64,000 bases of DNA, from contig JANRLQ010000068.1 of assembly GCA_033762375.1 (NCBI GenBank), forward strand, positions 24,539-88,538, read 5' to 3'. Source of the stretch: RDXT01 sp033762375. Lineage in GTDB: Bacteria; Bacteroidota; Bacteroidia; J057. The translations under genes and the position numbers were made by a program. Shown here in pieces: positions 23,895 through 32,737 of the stretch (its first letter is position 1; the number at the start of each line of letters is the position of its first letter). The notes beneath the pieces were generated by a model. That model saw only the letters and a list, made by a program, of their open reading frames with translations. It did not search any database and had not been told where the DNA came from.

Positions 23895-24593
23895 ATGCGC
23901 CAGACAAAAAACATCACCGACATCTTGATTTTTTTCATCGGAGGGATTCTGGTCTGCATATCTGTTTACTGGATCGTACCCTGGGTGAGCGCCGGGTGGA
24001 ATATCATGCAGATCGGGAGCTGGATGATCGTTTCCCCCCTGGTGGTGTTTATTCCATTGATCATGACCGGGCTGTACCTGCTAACGTCCGAAAAAACAGA
24101 AACGCCCTGGATAGAGCGGACCCGTTTTCAACCATTGTCAGCCGCAGACTGGAAGTGGGTGGGACTGGGCCTTCTGGGTATGATTGTTCTAAGCGGACTG
24201 ACGTTTTACCTGGCCAATCTCTTACACCTGGACCCGAATCCCCCGTTCTCAAGACAGGTTGAACCCTGGAAAAACGGGCATACATGGTTGTTTTTCGTTT
24301 GGATTATATACTGGCCGATCAACATCATAGGCGAGGGATTTATCTGGCGGGGTGTCATACAACCAAGACTTGAAAATACTTTCAAGGAATACACATGGAT
24401 TATTAGTGCCATATGCTGGGGTGTTTTTCATTTTTCGTTTGGACTGGGCAACCTGATTGTGCTGATTCCGACGTTAATTTTTGTGCCCCTCATAACGCAG
24501 AAAACACAAAATACCTGGAGCGGAATAATTTTACACGCTACCCTTTCTGGCCCTGGTTTTATCGCTTTGGCACTGGGCCTGATGAACCCATAA
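23895..24593 (+). CDS. CPBP-family intramembrane protein (CAAX-protease/bacteriocin-processing type)
   Basis: The 232-residue protein has about six membrane segments. The CPBP motifs are recognisable: 'GEGFIWRGVIQPRLE' (motif 1, normally EExxxR; here the second Glu is Gly), 'CWGVFHFSFG' (motif 2, FxxxH type) and 'GIILHATLSGPGF' (motif 3). Family members are glutamic intramembrane proteases, but the motif 1 change makes activity uncertain. The start at 23895 was chosen because the upstream in-frame extension is hydrophilic and lies over a likely promoter (TATATTTC near 23815). Confidence 0.65.
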   Translation: MRQTKNITDILIFFIGGILVCISVYWIVPWVSAGWNIMQIGSWMIVSPLVVFIPLIMTGLYLLTSEKTETPWIERTRFQPLSAADWKWVGLGLLGMIVLSGLTFYLANLLHLDPNPPFSRQVEPWKNGHTWLFFVWIIYWPINIIGEGFIWRGVIQPRLENTFKEYTWIISAICWGVFHFSFGLGNLIVLIPTLIFVPLITQKTQNTWSGIILHATLSGPGFIALALGLMNP

Positions 24594-24699
24594 AGCAGCA
24601 CCCGACACTGGTTACAGGCCTGCGTCACAGCGTATGGGGCCACTCCCGGCGCTCCACACAGGGTATCTCTACGGGTCGTTATTTTCCCTGGGAGAGGTC

Positions 24700-24731
24700 T
24701 TGTATAACACAGCTATTTTGAGGTATATTGC
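24700..24731 (+). promoter_or_regulatory. Promoter of the SmpA-like secreted protein gene
   Basis: TTG (24700-24702), a 21-base spacer and TATATTGC (24724-24731) fit the Bacteroidota consensus. The start codon is 29 bases beyond the -7 box. Confidence 0.6.
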
Positions 24732-24760
24732 TTGCGTAAAAAGCAAAAAATACGAGTCTT

Positions 24761-25645
24761 ATGCACGCACTTACTGCAAATCCGGCAATAAAAAACATCA
24801 CAACAACATGTTTACTGCTGCTTTTCGCCATATCAGCAGCAAGCGGACAGGTGGTCGTAATGGACCTGAACGGTTTCCGGATCGGGCAATTCCGGGAAAC
24901 GGCAACCAATGAGTTTGGTGCACCTGCTCAAAGTGGTAAATTTGATGACGGCTTTGAATATGAGTTTTTTATCATTACACCGGACACAAGCCTGTATATG
25001 GTTTTTGAATATGCTGCCGGATATACGGATGTCATCTGGTCAATTCAGATTTCAGGCAGCAACCCAACAGCAGATATCGGCTTTAAAGGTTTACGAATGG
25101 GGGCTGATAAAGAAGAAGTTCTGCGTGTGTTAGGCCAGCCGGCAGAAAAAGAAAACATTGGTAAGTATGGAGAAAGATGGAATTACAACAAGGCAAATTA
25201 TTCCGTAGAAATCTCTAAAAGCGGGAAACTCTCAAGCGTAAAAATTAAGAACAACTATTCGACACAAGCTCCTGATATAACCAAACTTCCCACATTTGCC
25301 GATGTGGTCAAAGCGCTGAATGCACCAGCCAATGGTGACATAGCCAATATATTGTCACCCGATATGGAAATTAATTACAAAGGCCAAAGTATGATTTTTC
25401 ACAAATCTTTGCAGACAGAAATAAAAACAGATGCATCAAAAATCTTTGAAACGATCAGAGAAATCCGGGTGGGATTAGACCAGGTCAATACGGCTGATCC
25501 GGGTTCTTATGAAGAAAATATACGCCTTGTCAAAAAAGAACATACAAAACATGTCATTAAAATCAAAACCGGGCATGCTGTCAAGGAGATCGTATTGACG
25601 TATATCAACGGAACATATTATATATGGGAAATCAGTGTTCGATAA
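24761..25645 (+). CDS. Hypothetical exported protein with SmpA/BamE-like segment
   Basis: The 294-residue protein has an N-terminal signal peptide (about residues 1-30, ending 'SAASGQ'). Two short regions resemble the SmpA/BamE helix-turn-strand: 'FRIGQFRETATNEFGAPAQS' (about 38-57) and 'LRMGADKEEVLRVLGQPAEK' (about 110-130), each followed by beta strands. The C-terminal half (from about 180) is a separate alpha/beta domain, not recognised. Secretion to the envelope is likely; the function is unknown. Confidence 0.55.
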   Translation: MHALTANPAIKNITTTCLLLLFAISAASGQVVVMDLNGFRIGQFRETATNEFGAPAQSGKFDDGFEYEFFIITPDTSLYMVFEYAAGYTDVIWSIQISGSNPTADIGFKGLRMGADKEEVLRVLGQPAEKENIGKYGERWNYNKANYSVEISKSGKLSSVKIKNNYSTQAPDITKLPTFADVVKALNAPANGDIANILSPDMEINYKGQSMIFHKSLQTEIKTDASKIFETIREIRVGLDQVNTADPGSYEENIRLVKKEHTKHVIKIKTGHAVKEIVLTYINGTYYIWEISVR

Positions 25646-25730
25646 ACATGGAACCTCTCTTGTGTGATATATGCCGCAAAAATCAGGAAAATGTACTTAA
25701 ACATAAGCGACAGGTCAAAACCATGCTTAT

Positions 25731-25759
25731 AAAAAAGTACCCTGCTGTTGGCAGGGTAC
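25731..25759 (-). terminator. Rho-independent terminator of the fasciclin gene
   Basis: On the minus strand, GTACCCTGC and GCAGGGTAC form a 9-bp stem (25737-25759) with a 5-base loop, followed by six T (25736-25731). It lies 22 bases after the fasciclin stop codon. Confidence 0.85.
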
Positions 25760-25781
25760 GAGAGATGAGGCAGGCCTGCAA

Positions 25782-26189
25782 TTAAGCAGGAAGGATGACT
25801 TTGTTGATAACGTGGATTACGCCATTATCTGTTTCTACGTCAGCTATTACAACTTCTGCATCGTTGACAAATACTTTGCCGTCATGGATACGAATCGTAA
25901 TTTCGGCACCATTCACGGTTGGGGCCGTCATTCCATCAGACAAATCCGTTGACATAACCTTACCGCCTACTACGTGATAGGTGAGAATCCCTTGCAGTTG
26001 AGCCTTATTTTCAGGTAAAATCAAGGAAGCTACTGTGCCTTCTGGCAGAGCTTCAAAAGCAGCATCAACAGGGGCAAATACGGTAAATGGACCTTCTCCG
26101 CTCAAAGTTTCTACGAGTTCGGCAGCTATCACAGCAGCAACCAATGTCTTAAAAGCACCATTTTCGATGGCAGTTTGTACGATGTTCAT
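25782..26189 (-). CDS. Fasciclin (FAS1) domain protein
   Basis: The 135-residue protein is a single FAS1 domain. 'GPFTVFAPVDAAFEALP' is the H1 motif, 'GILTYHVVGGKVMS' the YH motif, and 'NGVIHVINKVILP' the H2 motif. FAS1 domains mediate adhesion between molecules or cells. It has no signal peptide, unlike most bacterial FAS1 proteins, so it may be cytoplasmic, exported by another route, or lacking an upstream start. It is monocistronic with its own terminator. Confidence 0.85.
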   Translation of the reverse strand: MNIVQTAIENGAFKTLVAAVIAAELVETLSGEGPFTVFAPVDAAFEALPEGTVASLILPENKAQLQGILTYHVVGGKVMSTDLSDGMTAPTVNGAEITIRIHDGKVFVNDAEVVIADVETDNGVIHVINKVILPA

Positions 26190-26414
26190 ACGTTTTTATT
26201 AAAGTATAAGAGTAGAACAGCACGGGTAGTGTTATGTTTTTCATTTTGATGATGCTAACAATTTGATAATATAAAAATTCATTTGCTGCTACCTGTTTCC
26301 TGTTTGGTTTTGCGGGTGCCTGGTCGCCTCCGGGACGGCTTGCACAGCCTAAAACCGGCCCGCTCAAAAATCTGCCCAGGACATCAGCTGTCTGCACACA
26401 TCCTATCCCATATA

Positions 26415-26455
26415 TAAAACATTCGGCGGTACGCCACCTGGGCGCACCGCCGAAA
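26415..26455 (-). terminator. Probable terminator of the amylase gene
   Basis: TTCGGCGGT (26422-26430) pairs with ACCGCCGAA (26446-26454). On the minus strand the stem is followed by TGTTTTA, a weak T-run. It lies about 20 bases after the amylase stop codon. Confidence 0.6.
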
Positions 26456-26474
26456 GGAACAAATCCAGGCAGGC

Positions 26475-29300
26475 TTATTGGATTTCCAGCAGCCGGGTCA
26501 TCTCCCGCTCACCTGCTTGTACCCGCACGAGGTAATACCCGGGCACAACCCGCTGCCCGCCGATCAGCAGGTCCCAGGTGGCTGTGTAGGTACCCGGCAG
26601 AAGGTGGGCATCATCGAGCAGGGTTTCGAGGGTGCGTCCCTGCATGTCAAGTACCGTCACACGGGCCGGGCCGGCAGCCTCAAGGTCGAGGTCAAGCTGT
26701 ACGCTGCTTACCGCCGGATTGGGATAAAGCCGGATGGCCAGGGGCAATACCGGATCACCGGCTGCCAGGGATACATCAGGCGTAGTCAGGCGCTCATCGG
26801 TATAGATACGGTACTCACCCGCCGCAAAAGGCAGGGTCATGTTGGTGGTAGGCACCTCCAGGCTGTCGCCGCTGAAGTACTCGTACCACCGGCCCGTGGC
26901 AGGAAAATTAACAGCCCCGTTGCGGGCGGCCACATCAAAGTTGCCACAGACGACCGCATTCATGCTGGTATCGGTGAGGATGATCCGCTTGACCAGTCCG
27001 CCTACGTCCATGCTGAAGCTGCTGGTCCGGAAGACAGGCTCTTCTGCCCGGAGCTGGAGCAGGGCTGACCAGACGCGGTAGAGTTTGTCCCGAAAAAAAT
27101 CTGACTGGTAGTTCCAGCGGATGGGTTTCTCGCCGGTACGGCCATTAAAGTTGATGGACACGTCGTACCCGAGCTCCCCAAACTGCCAGATCATCTTAGG
27201 TCCCGGCACTGTAAAGAAAAACGCTCCTACGAGTTCCATCCGCGCCAGGGCCGTGCTCAGGTCACGGACATTATACCCGGGACCCGAAAATCCCTGATTC
27301 AGGTTTTGGAACATCAGCCGCTCCTCATCGTGACTCTCCATGTACCCGACCACATGGGGGAAGTTCCAGCCCCGGTTTTTGTAGGATACCCACTGGAAGT
27401 TGGTATTGCTGGTGTTGCCTTTGGCGGCCTCTCCGTAGTTGCCGTGCATATTGCCCCAGAGCATCATGCCATAGTTGGCGAGTTCTTTTTCCTCGGTATT
27501 GTCAGCGAAGTGTTCCAGGATAAAATACACGGTCGGATCCAGGGTTTTGAGCTGGTCGTACATCCGCTTGAGGAGGGCGATGCGGGAGGCATCGTACTGC
27601 CCCCATTGTCCGACGTTGGTACCGGAGTTGACCTGGGTGAAGCCTTTGGAGAGGTCCATCCGGTATCCGTCAAAGTGATACTCCTGCACCCAGTAGGCCA
27701 GAACCCGGTCCACAAAGGTTTTGGTCTGGGCACTCTCGTGGTTAAAGTCATATCCTACGCTGAAGGGGTGTGTCGCCTCCGGATTAAACCAGGGATTGTC
27801 TGCCGAGGGGCGGCTGTTGGCATCGTCCCAGTAAAGCCGGGTGAGGGGGCACTGGCTGAAGGCATGGTTGAGTACCATGTCGAGGATCACGGCGATCCCG
27901 CGCCCGTGGCAGGAGTCTATAAATGCCTTGAGGTCCGTAGCAGTGCCGTAGTATTTGTCCGGCGCAAAAAAGAAGCTTGGATTGTACCCCCAGCTGTTGT
28001 TGCCCTCAAACTCCATGACAGGCATCAGCTCAATGGCATTCACACCGAGACGCTGGAGGTAGTCCAGGGTATCAATGACGGTTTTGTAATCATGGCGGGC
28101 CACAAAATCCCGGATATGCAGCTCATAGATGATCAGGTCCCCGTTGGCGGGGCGCTGGAAGGTGGTATGTTGCCAGGTATAGGCAGGTTTGGCAGGCTGA
28201 AGGACAGACACAATCCCGGTCGTGAGACCCGTAGGATAGGGTTTGAGACCGGGATATACGGTCCCGAGGAAGGGATCATTGCCGGGATCAAGGACCTTGT
28301 CTGCATAGGCATCGGCGAGCCGGAGGGTTCCGTCTATCAGGTACTGAAAAGCATACTCCTGGCCCGGGGTGAGGCCCGGCACCTGAAGCCACCAGAGGGT
28401 GCTGTCCAGGGAGCGGCTCATATAATATTCGCCCTCAATCTGCCAGGCATTAAAGTCGCCGAGTACATACACAAACTCCTTGCGGGGCGCATACAGGGCC
28501 AGGATAACAGTACTGTCGTTGAGATAATTAATACCGGGACGGATATTGGCAGGTGGATCCTGCTGGCTGACGGGCCCCCGCACGACATAATAAACGGAGT
28601 CCGCATAGGTCTGTCCGTTATAGGTGCCGCGAACCTTGATCCAGTGTTTGCCGGGGGAGGTGCCGGTGGCGGTATAGTTGATTTCCGTACCCGTGAGGGA
28701 GGCCTGCACCGCACCGTCCTCCAGGATCTCCAGGCCGGAGGCAAAAGGCACAGCGGCCCGGATGTCCACCGTCTCACCGAGGGAGATCAGCGTAGGCTGA
28801 GAGACCGGTTTTAAAAACCGGATTTCATAGGTCGAGCCGTCCCAGAGGGGATAATAAATATCTGCACCGGCCGGGTCACGTCCCACAACCGTACCTGCCT
28901 GGTTGCGAAACACATACGCAAGCTGCAAGACATTCACATTGGTGGGAATATTGTTGTAATACGACCGGATCCGGTAGCTGATTTTGTGGCGGTTATTGCC
29001 GAGGTTTTCCATGAGCACGCGGGGGTCAGCGGTGCCCCAGTTGCCCTGGACGTACTTCCAGTCGGAGGGCGAGGTACTTTGGTTGGTGATCACCCCCGTG
29101 TGCGCATATACCGGTGCGACACCGGTGAGCGCGGCATTGCCCTGGGTAGCGTCATAGATCACCGTGATAGAGTCGTCCACCGTCGGAAACACCGGGCTGA
29201 TGTCCAGGATCTGGGCGGACACCAGCACAGGCATCAGGGTCAGTGCTGCCAGGGGCAGTCCATTCCGTACACGATCAGCGAGTAGTCTGAAGTATTTCAT
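26475..29300 (-). CDS. Secreted GH13 alpha-amylase-family enzyme with T9SS sorting domain
   Basis: The 941-residue protein has a signal peptide (1-29). About 200 residues of beta-sandwich follow, then a CBM48-like domain ('RKEFVYVLGDFNAWQIEGEY', about 275-350). The GH13 barrel starts near 'IYELHIRDFV' (about 390). Catalytic residues are Asp549 ('FDGYRMDLSKG', nucleophile), Glu596 ('FILEHFAD', acid/base) and Asp658 ('ESHDEER', stabiliser). The C-terminal 80 residues ('PLAIRLYPNPAVSSVQLD', 'VPGYYLVRVQAGE') form a type IX secretion sorting domain. It would hydrolyse starch-like glucans at the cell surface. It diverges from a starch-binding-like gene, with LacI-type operators between them. Confidence 0.9.
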   Translation of the reverse strand: MKYFRLLADRVRNGLPLAALTLMPVLVSAQILDISPVFPTVDDSITVIYDATQGNAALTGVAPVYAHTGVITNQSTSPSDWKYVQGNWGTADPRVLMENLGNNRHKISYRIRSYYNNIPTNVNVLQLAYVFRNQAGTVVGRDPAGADIYYPLWDGSTYEIRFLKPVSQPTLISLGETVDIRAAVPFASGLEILEDGAVQASLTGTEINYTATGTSPGKHWIKVRGTYNGQTYADSVYYVVRGPVSQQDPPANIRPGINYLNDSTVILALYAPRKEFVYVLGDFNAWQIEGEYYMSRSLDSTLWWLQVPGLTPGQEYAFQYLIDGTLRLADAYADKVLDPGNDPFLGTVYPGLKPYPTGLTTGIVSVLQPAKPAYTWQHTTFQRPANGDLIIYELHIRDFVARHDYKTVIDTLDYLQRLGVNAIELMPVMEFEGNNSWGYNPSFFFAPDKYYGTATDLKAFIDSCHGRGIAVILDMVLNHAFSQCPLTRLYWDDANSRPSADNPWFNPEATHPFSVGYDFNHESAQTKTFVDRVLAYWVQEYHFDGYRMDLSKGFTQVNSGTNVGQWGQYDASRIALLKRMYDQLKTLDPTVYFILEHFADNTEEKELANYGMMLWGNMHGNYGEAAKGNTSNTNFQWVSYKNRGWNFPHVVGYMESHDEERLMFQNLNQGFSGPGYNVRDLSTALARMELVGAFFFTVPGPKMIWQFGELGYDVSINFNGRTGEKPIRWNYQSDFFRDKLYRVWSALLQLRAEEPVFRTSSFSMDVGGLVKRIILTDTSMNAVVCGNFDVAARNGAVNFPATGRWYEYFSGDSLEVPTTNMTLPFAAGEYRIYTDERLTTPDVSLAAGDPVLPLAIRLYPNPAVSSVQLDLDLEAAGPARVTVLDMQGRTLETLLDDAHLLPGTYTATWDLLIGGQRVVPGYYLVRVQAGEREMTRLLEIQ

Positions 29301-29359
29301 ACAAAAAACAGATTAAATATGATTGGCGATTCTCATAGGTTAAAGGTACAAGAATTTTC

Positions 29360-29373
29360 TGCAAACGTTGCCG
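29360..29373. promoter_or_regulatory. LacI-type operator 1
   Basis: TGCAAACGTTGCCG is a half-degenerate version of operator 2. It lies 60 bases upstream of the amylase start codon (minus strand) and near a TACCTTTA box (29348-29341) on that strand. Sites with central CG in this arrangement are bound by LacI-family regulators. Confidence 0.55.
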
Positions 29374-29380
29374 AAAAATC

Positions 29381-29411
29381 TTGGAGACTTCTGCAAACGT
29401 TTGTAACTTTG
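29381..29411 (+). promoter_or_regulatory. Promoter of the starch-binding-like gene
   Basis: TTG (29381-29383), a 20-base spacer and TAACTTTG (29404-29411) give a perfect consensus. Operator 2 sits inside the spacer and overlaps the -7 box, so a bound regulator would block transcription. The leader would be about 78 bases. Confidence 0.7.
29392..29405. promoter_or_regulatory. LacI-type operator 2
   Basis: TGCAAACGTTTGTA is a near-perfect palindrome around CG, of the LacI/CcpA/MalR type. It is 32 bases (about three helical turns) from operator 1. The regulator is not in this window. Confidence 0.65.
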
Positions 29412-29495
29412 GGCAACCAATTTTCAGGTTATGCGTTCTTTACAGTGAGTTTACATTTACCTAATATTCACTACTCAATCAACACTCAATTCTGT

Positions 29496-30176
29496 ATGCG
29501 CAAGATTTACCTTTCCCTGGTTTTTGTACTGGCTGCTGCAGCCGCTTTTGCTCAAAACAAAACGGTAACCCTCCGGGTGGACATGACCGGCCAGACCGTA
29601 TCTGCTGATGGTGTACACGTAGCTGGCAACTTTCAGGTGGCCGCTGGTTTTGCTTCTGACTGGACGCCCAATATCACCCCCCTGACCAACGAAGGCAACG
29701 GCCTCTACACCGTGACGATCAGCGTGCCTGCCGGTACGTATGAATATAAGTACATCAACGGCAATGCCTGGGGCGGGGACGAGCTGGGTATTACGTCTGA
29801 TTGTGGTTCTGGTGGTATCGGTACGCTGAACCGACTGATTGTAGTGTCTACTGACAGCGTGCTGCCTGCTTTCCTCTTTAATACCTGCACGGTCAGCATC
29901 CGTTCCAGCATCGAGGGTGACCTGAGCGCTACCCGTCCGGTACGGGTGTATCCTAACCCGATGACCAACGAGAGCGTATTTGAGTTTAGCAATGAGGCCC
30001 GCAGCAGCTACACCTTCCGCATGACCACGATCAATGGTCAGGTGGTACGTGAGGTTCGTGACTTCACCGGTGATGCCATCGCCATCGAGCGTGGTACCCT
30101 GGCTTCTGGCCTGTACTTCCTCTCCCTGATCAATGAGGCAGGCGAGGTGTACAACACCAAGATGACCATCGAATAA
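29496..30176 (+). CDS. Secreted CBM20/48-like glycan-binding protein with T9SS sorting domain
   Basis: The 226-residue protein has a signal peptide (1-20, ending 'AFAQ'). Residues 22-115 form a starch-binding/AMPK-glycogen-binding type beta-sandwich ('VTLRVDMTGQTVSADGVHVA', 'GTYEYKYINGNAWGGDE'). Residues 145-226 form a T9SS sorting domain ('VRVYPNPMTNESVFEF', 'LASGLYFLSLINEAGE'). It has no catalytic domain. It probably holds starch at the cell surface for the divergent amylase. The ATG at 29496 was chosen because it begins the signal peptide. A terminator follows. Confidence 0.75.
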   Translation: MRKIYLSLVFVLAAAAAFAQNKTVTLRVDMTGQTVSADGVHVAGNFQVAAGFASDWTPNITPLTNEGNGLYTVTISVPAGTYEYKYINGNAWGGDELGITSDCGSGGIGTLNRLIVVSTDSVLPAFLFNTCTVSIRSSIEGDLSATRPVRVYPNPMTNESVFEFSNEARSSYTFRMTTINGQVVREVRDFTGDAIAIERGTLASGLYFLSLINEAGEVYNTKMTIE

Positions 30177-30200
30177 GGAATACTCTACATAAAGAGTATT

Positions 30201-30230
30201 ACAAGGCCCCGACGGGGCCTTGTTTTGTTT
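30201..30230 (+). terminator. Rho-independent terminator
   Basis: ACAAGGCCCC (30201-30210), a 3-base loop and GGGGCCTTGT (30214-30223) form a 10-bp stem, followed by TTTGTTT. It ends the starch-binding-like gene. Confidence 0.85.
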
Positions 30231-30349
30231 AGCAAGGGCCCTGCCCTGCCCCCGGATAGCCTATGCGAAAAGTCATCTGCCCATATGTTTTATGGCGTTC
30301 TCAGGGTACAACAAACCTGGTAGTATTGAATCATCATAAGGCAAGTGAC

Positions 30350-30730
30350 ATGAAAGCTCCGATCCACATACAAGCCGGTCAATCTCTCGGGGAGGTTTCC
30401 AGCGCTTTTCATCAGGTATATCCCTACCTGAAACTGGCGTTTTTTGATCATGGACATGCGGAGGGTCATGTATCAGCCCGGGCAGACCAGCTTTCAGTCG
30501 GTCATATCCTGCGGCCGGTCGAGGCGCATGTCACTACCCTGGAGATCGAAGAACACATGACCGTAACCGCACTGGAAAGTCAGTTTCAGGCGGTATTCGG
30601 GATCGGCGCGCAGGTGCTGCGTCAGTCCGGCGGCCTATGGCTCCAGACGGGCAGTACGGATCACTGGACCCTCACCAAACAACATGCAGAAGGTGAGCGG
30701 GACAGCCTTATGACCGCAGAGGGCATCTGA
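30350..30730 (+). CDS. Conserved hypothetical protein
   Basis: This 126-residue soluble protein belongs to a family I recall as widespread but uncharacterised in Bacteroidota. Features are 'AFHQVYPYLKLAFFDHGHAE' near the N-terminus, 'MTVTALESQFQAVFGIGAQV' and 'RQSGGLWLQTGSTDHWTLTKQ' at the end. The start at 30350 was preferred over an in-frame ATG 29 codons upstream because it matches the family N-terminus and lies after a TAgtATTG box. The gene is monocistronic, with terminators before and after. Confidence 0.65.
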   Translation: MKAPIHIQAGQSLGEVSSAFHQVYPYLKLAFFDHGHAEGHVSARADQLSVGHILRPVEAHVTTLEIEEHMTVTALESQFQAVFGIGAQVLRQSGGLWLQTGSTDHWTLTKQHAEGERDSLMTAEGI

Positions 30731-30780
30731 CAGCCTCTGCCCCTATCAGGGCATTACTCAGAACACATGCATAGATACGG

Positions 30781-30815
30781 TACCCCGGCAGCCAGTCTGC
30801 CGGGGTATTTTGTTG
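30781..30815 (+). terminator. Rho-independent terminator
   Basis: TACCCCGGCA (30781-30790) and TGCCGGGGTA (30798-30807) form a 10-bp stem with a 7-base loop, followed by TTTTGTT. Confidence 0.85.
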
Positions 30816-30884
30816 ACTTTGGGGGTGTATGATCTGGCTTTAGACGAAAATTTATCCTCATGCCCTATATTTTGCATCCTGGGG

Positions 30885-30916
30885 TTGCTGTTTTTTCCAG
30901 GAAAAATGTATCTTAC
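30885..30916 (+). promoter_or_regulatory. Promoter of the M43 protease gene
   Basis: TTG (30885-30887), 21 bases and TATCTTAC (30909-30916). The start codon at 30959 is 42 bases further on. The box resembles those of the host promoter modules. Confidence 0.55.
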
Positions 30917-30958
30917 CCTTTTACACTCTTTCACTTACTTCCTAACGTACAGAATTTT

Positions 30959-32569
30959 ATGCGTTTACAATTGCTCTCCATTGCGGCGGGTATCCTCCTG
31001 CTGCCAACTGGTCTGATGGCACAGGAGGCCGAGCGCTCCTGTCACAGCAATGAGTACCACGAGCTTCAGCGTCAGGCTGACCCCGGTCTGGATGGACGCC
31101 GGGCCGAGATCGAGCGTTTTACGGCGGAGTATGTGCGCGAGCATGGACACGCCTCTGCCCGCGTAGTACGCACGATCCCGGTAGTCGTTCACGTGGTCTA
31201 CAACACAGCATCCGAAAACATCTCTGATGCCCAGATTTTGTCTCAGATTGCTGTGCTGAACAAAGACTTTCGCCGCCTGAATACCGACGCCAATAATACC
31301 TGGGCGCAGGCTGCCGATTCAGAAATTGAGTTTTGCCTCGCTACTGTAGATCCTAATGGCAATGCCACAACCGGTATCACCCGGACATCCACCACCCGGA
31401 CCTCTTTTAGCTACACCAATGACTATGTGAAGTTTACGGCTCAGGGCGGCAAGGATGCCTGGCCCCGCGACTCCTACCTCAACCTTTGGGTCTGTGACCT
31501 GGGCTCCGGCCTGCTGGGGTATGCACAGTTTCCAGGCGGTGCTGCTGCTACTGACGGGGTCGTGTGCGACTACCTGTACTTCGGGACTACGGGCGTAGCC
31601 ACGGCTCCCTTCAACCTGGGCCGGACTGCCACCCACGAGGTCGGCCACTGGCTCAACCTCTACCACATCTGGGGTGATGATGGCACTTCCTGCACCGCAG
31701 GCTCTGACCAGGTAGCTGATACCCCTAACCAGGCTGACGAAAACTATGGCTGCCCTTCCGGTGCTATTATTTCCTGCTCCAATGGCCCTGCCGGTGACAT
31801 GTACCAAAACTACATGGACTACACGGATGACGCCTGTATGAACCTCTTCACTGCTGGTCAGGCTGCCCGTATGCAGGCTGTATTTGCGACAGGTGGTGCC
31901 CGCGCAGCCCTCCTCAACTCCAATGGTTGTGGTGGTGGTGGCACAGGCCCTACCTGTACTGACGGTGTACAGAATGGCAATGAAACCGGCGTGGACTGCG
32001 GCGGTCCTGACTGCGCTCCTTGTCAGGTAGCTACCTGCAACCCGCCTACCAACGTTACGGCCAGCAATATCACCCGCCGTCAGGCCCTGATCAGCTGGAC
32101 TGCGGCCTCTGGTGCTACCAACTATACTGTATTCTACAAACTTTCTACCGCCAGCACCTGGACCTCTGTCACCACCAGCGGCACCTCACGGACCATCTCC
32201 GGCCTGACCCGCAACCGGACCTACCAGTATTATGTACAGTCCAATTGCGCCGGTGGTGCGACCGCAGTATCTCCGACCCAGACCTTTAACACCCTCGCCC
32301 GTCTGGCAGGTGATGTGCCTGCCATGCTCGCCTACCCCAACCCGACCAGCGGCAAACTCACCATCGAGTTTGGCATCTTTGATGCAGAGACCGCGGATCT
32401 GGTCATCACGGACATGGTAGGCCGTCAGGTAAAAACCCTGTCCGGTATCAACCTTACCGAGGGATATATTGAGCTGGACCTCTCTGGATTTGAAAATGGC
32501 ATGTATTTCCTGAACCTCACCGATGAGTACGGCGAGCGGTATGTACAGCAGGTGGTGATCACCCACTGA
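30959..32569 (+). CDS. Secreted M43 (pappalysin/cytophagalysin) metalloprotease with FN3 and T9SS domains
   Basis: The 536-residue protein has a signal peptide (1-21). A propeptide-like region precedes the M43 catalytic domain (about 70-310). Zinc ligands are in 'HEVGHWLNLYH' (His226, Glu227, His230, His236), and the Met-turn is at Met286 ('NYMDYTDD'). A glycine-rich, Cys-rich linker (about 320-360) leads to a fibronectin type III domain (about 362-450). A C-terminal T9SS sorting domain follows ('MLAYPNPTSGKLTIEF', 'FENGMYFLNLTDEYGE'). It should be a surface or secreted endopeptidase. It has its own promoter and terminator. Confidence 0.9.
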   Translation: MRLQLLSIAAGILLLPTGLMAQEAERSCHSNEYHELQRQADPGLDGRRAEIERFTAEYVREHGHASARVVRTIPVVVHVVYNTASENISDAQILSQIAVLNKDFRRLNTDANNTWAQAADSEIEFCLATVDPNGNATTGITRTSTTRTSFSYTNDYVKFTAQGGKDAWPRDSYLNLWVCDLGSGLLGYAQFPGGAAATDGVVCDYLYFGTTGVATAPFNLGRTATHEVGHWLNLYHIWGDDGTSCTAGSDQVADTPNQADENYGCPSGAIISCSNGPAGDMYQNYMDYTDDACMNLFTAGQAARMQAVFATGGARAALLNSNGCGGGGTGPTCTDGVQNGNETGVDCGGPDCAPCQVATCNPPTNVTASNITRRQALISWTAASGATNYTVFYKLSTASTWTSVTTSGTSRTISGLTRNRTYQYYVQSNCAGGATAVSPTQTFNTLARLAGDVPAMLAYPNPTSGKLTIEFGIFDAETADLVITDMVGRQVKTLSGINLTEGYIELDLSGFENGMYFLNLTDEYGERYVQQVVITH

Positions 32570-32590
32570 TAACGTCCCATACGCTGATAT

Positions 32591-32620
32591 AAGGCTGTCT
32601 CTCCGGAGGCAGCCTTTTTT
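32591..32620 (+). terminator. Rho-independent terminator of the protease gene
   Basis: AGGCTG (32592-32597) and CAGCCT (32610-32615) form the stem, with inner pairing CTCCGG/GGAG possible, followed by six T. Confidence 0.8.
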
Positions 32621-32703
32621 GTGGACACGGATCGGCCTGCCTGGTGCCACGGGGGCTGGTTTGGGCAGGCTTTAACCCTTTTAGATAACTTTTGCTTAAT
32701 ATT

Positions 32704-32733
32704 TTGATCTTATGTATTCGCTCACTACTTTTG
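32704..32733 (+). promoter_or_regulatory. Promoter of the SRP RNA gene
   Basis: TTG (32704-32706), 19 bases and TACTTTTG (32726-32733) match the consensus exactly. Transcription would start 5-6 bases later, at the 5' end of the predicted RNA. Confidence 0.75.
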
Positions 32734-32737
32734 TCCC

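Noticed and set aside
27306..28814. Open frame of about 500 codons antisense to the amylase gene
   Set aside because: It lies wholly inside the GH13 gene, whose catalytic residues and domains are clear. The antisense product has no domain or signal and reflects codon bias.
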